A stretch of DNA of 10,720 nt from the NCBI GenBank assembly GCA_041486385.1, contig JBGPLJ010000100.1:1-10720 (forward strand), read 5' to 3'. A model generated the notes under the pieces. That model did no database searches and was not told where the DNA came from. It saw only the letters and a list, made by a program, of their open reading frames with translations. Below are positions 6,282 to 10,720 of this stretch, one piece after another. Made by a program: the position numbers and the translations under genes. The DNA comes from JBGPLJ01 sp041486385. Lineage in GTDB: Bacteria; Pseudomonadota; Gammaproteobacteria; Steroidobacterales; Steroidobacteraceae. Every line of letters begins with the position of its first letter. Positions within the stretch are counted from its first letter, which is position 1.

Positions 6282-6665
6282 ATGTTCAAACGTTGGCGCA
6301 ACAAGTCTGACGCAATCAGCACGCTGATCGGGGCCAACACCACGGTACAGGGTGATCTGCGGTTTGCCGGCGGCTGCCATGTGGATGGCCGGGTGGTTGG
6401 CAATGTGACAGCGACTGCGCAGGGCGCGGGTTTTCTGAGCGTCAGCGAGCAGGGCTCGGTGGAGGGCTCTGTCGAGGTGCCGCAAGTCCTGTTGAATGGT
6501 CTGGTGAGCGGCGACATCGTCGCGCGCGAGCGCGTGGAACTGGGCCCCAAGGCACGGGTCACAGGCAATGTTCAGTATGGAATTATCGAAATGGCGTTGG
6601 GGGCTGAGATCAATGGCAAGTTGATCCACCTGGCGCAGGCGAAAAGCGAAGAAATCAAGACGTGA
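6282..6665 (+). CDS. Bactofilin-family cytoskeletal protein
   Basis: 127-residue polymer-forming protein. After a short N-terminal tail (M-F-K-R-W-R-N-K), residues about 13-115 form the bactofilin beta-helix with its repeating short strands and turns: I-S-T-L-I-G-A-N-T-T-V-Q-G-D, H-V-D-G-R-V-V-G-N-V, S-V-E-G-S-V, L-N-G-L-V-S-G-D-I, A-R-V-T-G-N-V and E-I-N-G-K-L. Bactofilins polymerise without nucleotide and act as membrane-associated scaffolds for cell-wall enzymes, chromosome-segregation factors or stalk machinery, depending on species. The amphipathic, basic N-terminus could attach it to the membrane. The ATG at 6282 is preceded by GAGGG at a good distance; the longer frame would begin with TTG at 6258 and adds eight unremarkable residues. 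It lies 27 bp after the DUF6776 gene, in the same probable operon, and near a gene for an M23 cell-wall hydrolase. Confidence 0.92.
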   Translation: MFKRWRNKSDAISTLIGANTTVQGDLRFAGGCHVDGRVVGNVTATAQGAGFLSVSEQGSVEGSVEVPQVLLNGLVSGDIVARERVELGPKARVTGNVQYGIIEMALGAEINGKLIHLAQAKSEEIKT

Positions 6666-6674
6666 TGCAGTTTT

Positions 6675-6703
6675 TTGACCACGGTGGGACCGGCCCGTAG
6701 ACT
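6675..6703 (+). promoter_or_regulatory. Sigma70-like promoter for erpA
   Basis: TTGACC (6675-6680) and TAGACT (6698-6703) are separated by exactly 17 bp. The -35 matches five of six consensus bases and the -10 four of six. It sits just after the bactofilin stop and gives a leader of about 40 nt before the erpA ATG. No IscR-type site is obvious. Confidence 0.6.
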
Positions 6704-6748
6704 GCCCCGCGTACCGATCAGCCGACGACCCGATGGGCGCAACGACTT

Positions 6749-7111
6749 ATGACCGAAACACATGCCAATGAGACTGCCACAGCGCCCGGCTTGCTGTTTA
6801 CGGACGCTGCTGCGAACAAGGTCGGCGAGCTCATCAAGGGCGAAGACAATCCGCGCCTGAAGTTGCGCGTTTTCGTGCAGGGTGGCGGCTGCTCGGGATT
6901 TCAGTATGGATTTACCTTCGACGAAGACGAGCAGGACGGTGATACCTGCGTCGAAAATCAGGGCGTAAAGCTGCTGGTGGATCCGATGAGCTTTCAGTAC
7001 CTGATGGGCGCCGAGATTGATTACAAAGAAGATCTCGAAGGCGCGCAGTTCATCATTCGCAATCCCAACGCCAAGACCACCTGCGGCTGCGGCTCCTCGT
7101 TCGCAGCCTGA
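6749..7111 (+). CDS. erpA: Iron-sulfur cluster insertion protein ErpA (A-type carrier)
   Basis: A-type Fe-S carrier that accepts clusters from ISC/SUF scaffolds and delivers them to apo-proteins such as IspG/IspH; essential under aerobic respiration in E. coli. The 120-residue protein has the HesB/IscA fold with the three cluster cysteines C48 (in Q-G-G-G-C-S-G-F-Q-Y), C112 and C114 (in T-C-G-C-G-S-S-F). The spacing and the C-terminal C-G-C-G-S-S-F are typical of ErpA rather than IscA. G-F-T-F-D-E-D and D-Y-K-E-D-L-E-G-A-Q-F also match. C67 is an additional non-ligand cysteine. It follows the bactofilin gene after 83 bp with its own promoter candidate and converges with the M23 peptidase gene. 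Confidence 0.96.
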   Translation: MTETHANETATAPGLLFTDAAANKVGELIKGEDNPRLKLRVFVQGGGCSGFQYGFTFDEDEQDGDTCVENQGVKLLVDPMSFQYLMGAEIDYKEDLEGAQFIIRNPNAKTTCGCGSSFAA

Positions 7112-7121
7112 TTGCAGACGC

Positions 7122-7173
7122 CGAACGCTGCCAGCCCTTGAGTTCAGGCTGACGTAATGCTCCTGGGCGTTCG
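7122..7173. terminator. Imperfect inverted repeat between convergent erpA and M23 genes
   Basis: CGAACGC (7122-7128) plus CCAG (7131-7134) pair with CTGG (7163-7166) plus GCGTTCG (7167-7173), giving 11 pairs interrupted by a two-base TG bulge on the left arm. A competing shorter pair, CAGCC with GGCTG, lies nearer the centre. There is no T run on either strand. The position between two stops 72 bp apart suggests a shared termination or RNA-protecting structure. Confidence 0.4.
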
Positions 7174-7183
7174 CCCGTACTCG

Positions 7184-8557
7184 CTATTGGATGGAAGCGA
7201 CGCGCACTCGTTTGAGTAGCTCAAGCTCGGCAAGCGACGGCGCCGTTCTTGAGACGAAGTCCGCTCGCAGTTCCGGGCTGATGGGCGCAGCATCGGCGAA
7301 ATTGACGGTTTGCGGATTGCGATGCACGCCATTCACGCGATATTCGTAGTGAAGGTGTGGCCCGGTTGCGAGTCCGCTCATTCCTACATACCCAATGACC
7401 TGACCCTGCGCGACGCGGGTGCCGACGGTTACGCCGTTTGCGAAGCGCGAGAGGTGGCCGTAGAGCGTCGAAATTCCGGCGCCATGTTCGAGCACGACAA
7501 CGCGCCCATAGCCGCCTTTCAGTCCGCGAGTTGAAACGCGGCCGTCACCCGCAGCACGTACAGCTGTTCCAATCGGCGCCGCGTAGTCGATACCTTTGTG
7601 CGCCCGGATAAGATTGAGGATTGGATGCATACGGCCCGGGTTGAAGCGCGAACTGATGCGACTGAATTCCACCGGTGCGCGCAGGAAAGCTTTGCGCATG
7701 GAACGGCCGTCGGCCGTGAAATACGCGGCAGTGCCGTCGGGCAGCTGATATCGGACAGCGCGAAACACACGGCCACTGTTCACAAACTGTGCTGCAAGTA
7801 TGTCGCCATCGCGCAGGTACCGTCCGTCCTGCCAGATCTGCTGGTAGGTCACCAAAAACTCATCGCCATGGCGGATGTCGAGAACAAAGTCGATATCCCA
7901 GCCGAAGATATTGGCGAGCGCCATCGCCGTCTGCTCCGAGATGCCCGCTTCGTCGGCGGCCTCAAAGAGCGACGAATCGATACGGCCGTAAGCATGCGCG
8001 ACGCGCGTGTCAAGCGGCTGCTCGATGATGTTGCTGCTGAAGCCGTCGCTGCCGCGGGTCACCGACAGCGTCTGTGTCTCGTTCAGGCGCCGCACGAAGC
8101 TTTGCACGTCGCCGTTCATGTGCGTGAGGTGAATCGCGTCACCCGGCCGCAATGAGTCGAGCGACTGTCGCAAGCTCGGCACCGTCCGCAAAGTCGCAAG
8201 ATCATCAAGGCTCAGCTTGAGCCGCCGGAATATTCCGTCGAGCGTGTCGTTTCTGCGTACAACAATCTCGATCTGCGACATTGCCAGGGACGCTTGGGCG
8301 ACGGGCGACGCCGCGCTTGTGGGCAGCGCCAGCCCCAGAGTTGCGGGCGCAATTGCTATTGTCGGCGCAGCGGCGACGGGCGTAACGCTTTGCTCAGCTG
8401 GCGCGGGGCGCGGCTGTGCAACTGGGATTGCCGTAACAACGCTGCTGGATGCCAGAGCCGCAAGTGAGAGCGCAGCGAGCAGCAGACCCAAATGGTGAGG
8501 CGTTCTCTGGGCCGAACGTGTCCTGAAGCCACTGTCGGCACGCGTGTAATTTTGCAC
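7184..8557 (-). CDS. M23-family zinc metallopeptidase (LytM/MepM-type murein hydrolase)
   Basis: Envelope enzyme expected to cut peptidoglycan cross-bridges during wall growth. From the GTG at 8557 it has 457 residues: a signal-anchor helix at about 22-43, a Pro/Ala-rich linker to about 90, an OapA/LysM-like segment (about 96-145, with R-R-N-D-T-L-D-G-I-F), a middle domain, and an M23 domain at about 315-420. The zinc ligands are visible: H320 and D324 in H-K-G-I-D-Y-A, and H403 in G-P-H-L-H-Y-E, with catalytic H368 in Y-G-H-L-S. The enzyme should therefore be active rather than a LytM activator. An ATG at 8656 would add 33 residues including a second hydrophobic stretch with a lipobox-like A-S-V-S-A-C; I prefer 8557 because a promoter candidate lies between the two. 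It diverges from tyrS and converges on erpA. Confidence 0.92.
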   Translation of the reverse strand: MQNYTRADSGFRTRSAQRTPHHLGLLLAALSLAALASSSVVTAIPVAQPRPAPAEQSVTPVAAAPTIAIAPATLGLALPTSAASPVAQASLAMSQIEIVVRRNDTLDGIFRRLKLSLDDLATLRTVPSLRQSLDSLRPGDAIHLTHMNGDVQSFVRRLNETQTLSVTRGSDGFSSNIIEQPLDTRVAHAYGRIDSSLFEAADEAGISEQTAMALANIFGWDIDFVLDIRHGDEFLVTYQQIWQDGRYLRDGDILAAQFVNSGRVFRAVRYQLPDGTAAYFTADGRSMRKAFLRAPVEFSRISSRFNPGRMHPILNLIRAHKGIDYAAPIGTAVRAAGDGRVSTRGLKGGYGRVVVLEHGAGISTLYGHLSRFANGVTVGTRVAQGQVIGYVGMSGLATGPHLHYEYRVNGVHRNPQTVNFADAAPISPELRADFVSRTAPSLAELELLKRVRVASIQ

Positions 8558-8591
8558 GGCGAATACGATTCCCGGCCCAGAACAGGCGCTT

Positions 8592-8620
8592 ACACTAGCC
8601 ACGGCCAACGGCAGGGTCAA
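8592..8620 (-). promoter_or_regulatory. Promoter candidate for the M23 peptidase gene
   Basis: On the minus strand TTGACC (8620-8615) is followed after 17 bp by TAGTGT (8597-8592). The -35 matches five of six and the -10 three of six. It would start transcription near 8585, after the upstream ATG at 8656 but before the GTG at 8557, so it supports the shorter protein. Confidence 0.4.
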
Positions 8621-8784
8621 CGAATAACGACGAAATATGTGATGCCATGCAATCATCGGCAGCGATTAGCGCGACGTGTCGCTCAAGGTCCGGGCCGCGA
8701 CAGCTATCGTTTGCGCGATGCAGCGCCGCTCCTTAGAGTGCGGCACCGCTGAGTTCGAGTCCCAATCCAACACGAAGTCGTGAC
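8621..8784. other. Divergent intergenic region M23 peptidase/tyrS
   Basis: The stretch contains upstream control sequence for both genes. I see a short GCGAC-GT-GTCGC inverted repeat around 8672-8683 and the weak tyrS promoter candidate listed separately. There is no T-box-like leader and no tRNA; a GTTCGAGTCC string near 8753 resembles a tRNA T-loop but lacks pairing arms. Confidence 0.5.
8711..8739 (+). promoter_or_regulatory. Weak promoter candidate for tyrS
   Basis: TTGCGC (8711-8716) and TAGAGT (8734-8739) with a 17-bp spacer, about 45 bp before the tyrS start. Matches to consensus are three of six and four of six. Confidence 0.3.
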
Positions 8785-9996
8785 ATGAGAAACGCGTCTG
8801 AACAAATGCTTGAGCTGAAGCGCGGCACGGAAGAAATTCTACTCGAGGCCGATCTCCTTAAGAAGCTGGCGCGCGGCGTGCCGCTCAGGGTCAAGGCGGG
8901 CTTTGATCCTACCGCGCCCGATCTTCATCTTGGACATACCGTGCTCATCAATAAGATGCGGCATTTCCAGGATCTCGGTCACGAGGTCATATTCCTCATC
9001 GGCGACTTCACTGGAATGATTGGCGACCCGAGCGGCAAGAACGCGACGCGGCCACGCCTCACACCCGAGGAAATTGCGGCGAACGCGCACACCTACGAAC
9101 AACAGATCTACAAGATCCTCGATCCCGAGCGAACCCGCATTGATTTCAATTCACGCTGGATGCGTTCGATGAATGCGCAGGGGCTCATCGAGCTCGCGGC
9201 GCAGTACACGGTTGCCCGCATGCTTGAACGCGACGATTTCTCGAAGCGTTACAAGCAGAATCAACCTATCGCAATACACGAATTTCTCTACCCGCTGGTG
9301 CAAGGCTACGACTCGGTCGCGCTCAAGGCGGATGTTGAACTCGGCGGCACCGATCAAAAATTCAATCTGCTCGTAGGCAGACATCTGCAGGAACATTTCC
9401 ATCAGGAACCGCAGGTGGTCTTGACGATGCCATTGCTCGAGGGACTCGATGGCGCGCAGAAGATGTCGAAATCGCTCGGCAATTACGTGGCGATAAACGA
9501 CACGCCCGCTGAAATGTTTGGCAAGTTGATGTCGATTTCCGACAGGCTGATGTGGCGCTACTACGAGCTGCTGAGCTTGAAATCGGCGAGCGACCTTGCC
9601 GCTTTGAAGCAATCGACGATTGACGGGCGCAACCCGCGTGACATCAAGCTCGCGCTCGCACATGAAATCGTAACGCGCTTTCACAGCGCAGCAATTGCGG
9701 AGGCGACGCAGGAGGAATTCATTGCGCGCTTTCAGCGCGGCGATCTGCCGCAGGACTTGCCGCTGCTGACCCTGCGCGTTGCGGGGGACAGCGAAAAACT
9801 GGCAACCATTCTCAAAGAAGCACGACTCAGCGCGAGCTCGTCGGCCGCTTACCGGGACATCGAGGGCGGCGGCGTACGCATCGGTGGCGAGCGGGTTACG
9901 GACAAGGGCAAGACGCTGCCCTCAGATGGCGTCGAAATGATCCTGCAGGTCGGCAAACGCAAGTTCGCCCGTGTGCGTATCGTGCGGGAAAAATAG
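8785..9996 (+). CDS. tyrS: Tyrosyl-tRNA synthetase
   Basis: Class I aminoacyl-tRNA synthetase that activates tyrosine with ATP and charges tRNA-Tyr; cytoplasmic dimer. The 403-residue protein has the HIGH-class motif as H-L-G-H (48-51) after A-G-F-D-P-T-A-P-D-L, and the K-M-S-K-S loop at 226-230, both intact. G-D-F-T-G-M-I-G-D-P-S-G (73-84), Q-G-Y-D-S (173-177) and E-L-G-G-T-D-Q-K-F-N (185-194) line the active site. The C-terminal part (about 340-400) is an S4-like RNA-binding domain, with G-G-G-V-R-I-G-G-E-R-V-T. The form with K-M-S-K-S and this length corresponds to the TyrZ-like type found in many proteobacteria rather than the E. coli TyrS type. The start at 8785 is the first ATG of the frame; a second at 8806 is possible. 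It lies 350 bp upstream of the 16S gene with no strong terminator between. Confidence 0.97.
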   Translation: MRNASEQMLELKRGTEEILLEADLLKKLARGVPLRVKAGFDPTAPDLHLGHTVLINKMRHFQDLGHEVIFLIGDFTGMIGDPSGKNATRPRLTPEEIAANAHTYEQQIYKILDPERTRIDFNSRWMRSMNAQGLIELAAQYTVARMLERDDFSKRYKQNQPIAIHEFLYPLVQGYDSVALKADVELGGTDQKFNLLVGRHLQEHFHQEPQVVLTMPLLEGLDGAQKMSKSLGNYVAINDTPAEMFGKLMSISDRLMWRYYELLSLKSASDLAALKQSTIDGRNPRDIKLALAHEIVTRFHSAAIAEATQEEFIARFQRGDLPQDLPLLTLRVAGDSEKLATILKEARLSASSSAAYRDIEGGGVRIGGERVTDKGKTLPSDGVEMILQVGKRKFARVRIVREK

Positions 9997-10045
9997 CTCT
10001 CCGCGTCGCATTGCGCACCGCACGTTTCGCTTTTTCCAATCTTAT

Positions 10046-10073
10046 TTGACACGGCGCAGCAGCTGACTATACT
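10046..10073 (+). promoter_or_regulatory. rRNA promoter P1
   Basis: A perfect TTGACA (10046-10051) and TATACT (10068-10073) with a 16-bp spacer. It is followed by a GC-only stretch, GCGCGCC, a discriminator typical of stable-RNA promoters under ppGpp/DksA control, and preceded by a pyrimidine/T-rich stretch that could be an UP element. Confidence 0.85.
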
Positions 10074-10140
10074 GCGCGCCCTCTCGACGCCTCCAAGGCT
10101 TGTTGATCACCGATTCTTGCGGCGGGTTGCTTATGGCCCG

Positions 10141-10168
10141 TTGACGCTTCGGTGACCGACTGTATACT
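10141..10168 (+). promoter_or_regulatory. rRNA promoter P2
   Basis: TTGACG (10141-10146) and TATACT (10163-10168), again with a 16-bp spacer, 95 bp downstream of P1. Tandem P1/P2 promoters are the usual arrangement of gammaproteobacterial rrn operons. Confidence 0.75.
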
Positions 10169-10182
10169 TGTGCGTCTTGTTG

Positions 10183-10203
10183 CTCGGACCCGAGCGGTCC
10201 GAG
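10183..10203 (+). promoter_or_regulatory. boxB-like antitermination hairpin in rRNA leader
   Basis: CTCGGACC (10183-10190) and GGTCCGAG (10196-10203) form a perfect 8-bp stem with the 5-nt loop CGAGC, directly before boxA. The order boxB-boxA-boxC is that of E. coli rrn leaders. Confidence 0.7.
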
Positions 10204-10205
10204 TT

Positions 10206-10217
10206 CGCTCTTTAAAA
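10206..10217 (+). promoter_or_regulatory. boxA of rRNA antitermination (NusB/S10 binding)
   Basis: CGCTCTTTAAAA closely matches the boxA consensus TGCTCTTTAACA. In transcribed RNA it recruits NusB-S10 and the rRNA antitermination complex, protecting the untranslated transcript from Rho. Confidence 0.85.
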
Positions 10218-10232
10218 ATGCAACAGGTAATT

Positions 10233-10240
10233 TGTGTGGG
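10233..10240 (+). promoter_or_regulatory. boxC element of rRNA leader
   Basis: TGTGTGGG, identical to the G/T-rich boxC core that follows boxA in E. coli rrn leaders. Its exact role is less well defined than that of boxA. Confidence 0.65.
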
Positions 10241-10279
10241 GACTCGCGTCATTCGCCTAAAGAGCGTTGACCCGAGTGA

Positions 10280-10316
10280 CCAAAAGTTTAGTTGGCTAGC
10301 CAATAAGAGCTTTTGG
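10280..10316 (+). other. Large stem-loop in 16S leader
   Basis: CCAAAAG (10280-10286) pairs with CTTTTGG (10310-10316), and further pairing continues inward to the perfect 12-nt palindrome TTGGCTAGCCAA (10292-10303), leaving small bulges. The structure probably takes part in rRNA precursor folding or early processing. Confidence 0.6.
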
Positions 10317-10330
10317 ATCATCTCAAGTCG

Positions 10331-10345
10331 AAGTCTCAAAGACTT
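10331..10345 (+). other. Hairpin immediately before the mature 16S 5' end
   Basis: AAGTCT, CAA, AGACTT: a perfect 6-bp stem with a 3-nt loop ending at the base before the expected mature 5' end. It resembles the AGTCT/AGACT leader motif next to E. coli 16S and probably assists 16S maturation. Confidence 0.6.

Positions 10346-10720
<375 letters not shown>

Larger units (their letters stand above)
9997..10345 (+). promoter_or_regulatory. rRNA operon promoter and leader region
   Basis: This 349-bp gene-free stretch between tyrS and 16S rRNA holds, in order, a T/A-rich possible UP element (about 10025-10045), two tandem sigma70 promoters, boxB, boxA, boxC and two stem-loops next to the mature 16S end. 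Each is listed separately. No T-tailed intrinsic terminator for tyrS is visible; a short TGCG/CGCA pair followed at a distance by a T run near 10030 is the only candidate. Confidence 0.85.

Noticed and set aside
7165..7176. Short GGGC-GTTC-GCCC hairpin after erpA
   Set aside because: Only four pairs and no T run; it competes with the longer repeat already listed at 7122-7173.
8745..8775. tRNA T-loop-like string before tyrS
   Set aside because: GTTCGAGTCC is present, but the flanking bases do not pair as a T stem and there is no anticodon arm or acceptor stem upstream.

Overview
The window is ordinary chromosomal housekeeping DNA from a GC-rich gammaproteobacterium. The assignment rests on the 5' part of a 16S rRNA gene at the right end, a fused chorismate mutase/prephenate dehydrogenase of the gammaproteobacterial TyrA layout, RppH, ErpA, a DUF6776 protein with a bactofilin, and a tyrS gene lying directly upstream of an rRNA operon, an order known from Pseudomonas and relatives. 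I cannot fix the family from 375 nt of 16S rRNA.

Left block (1-1286, minus strand): pdxH (PMP oxidase), a 63-residue CPXCG-type cysteine-rich protein, and a membrane-anchored uncharacterised protein that runs off the left edge; these look like one operon read leftward. A divergent intergenic region separates them from tyrA (1466-2584), which is followed after 17 bp by a GTG-started diguanylate cyclase with a DUF484/GAF-like sensor half. A lone FecCD/BtuC-type ABC permease (3788-4771, minus) converges on the cyclase gene, with an inverted repeat between them.

Middle block (4943-6665, plus): rppH, a DUF6776 membrane/coiled-coil protein, and a bactofilin, closely spaced and probably one operon. 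The divergent gap between the permease and rppH holds three hairpin-capable inverted repeats in about 100 bp. erpA (6749-7111) follows with its own good sigma70-like promoter.

Right block: an M23 metallopeptidase (7184-8557, minus) converges on erpA and diverges from tyrS (8785-9996, plus). After tyrS comes a classic ribosomal RNA leader: two tandem sigma70 promoters, boxB, boxA and boxC antitermination elements, processing-type stem-loops, and then 16S rRNA (10346 to the right edge).

The genes cover cofactor supply (PLP, Fe-S), aromatic amino acid synthesis and tyrosine charging, c-di-GMP signalling, mRNA 5'-end turnover, cell-envelope growth and ribosome synthesis. I see no mobile element, CRISPR array, phage gene or toxin-antitoxin pair, and no convincing new multi-gene system. 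The points most worth a second look are the inverted-repeat cluster before rppH, the orphan permease, the non-enterobacterial prephenate-binding segment of TyrA, and the absence of anmK from an otherwise conserved neighbourhood.
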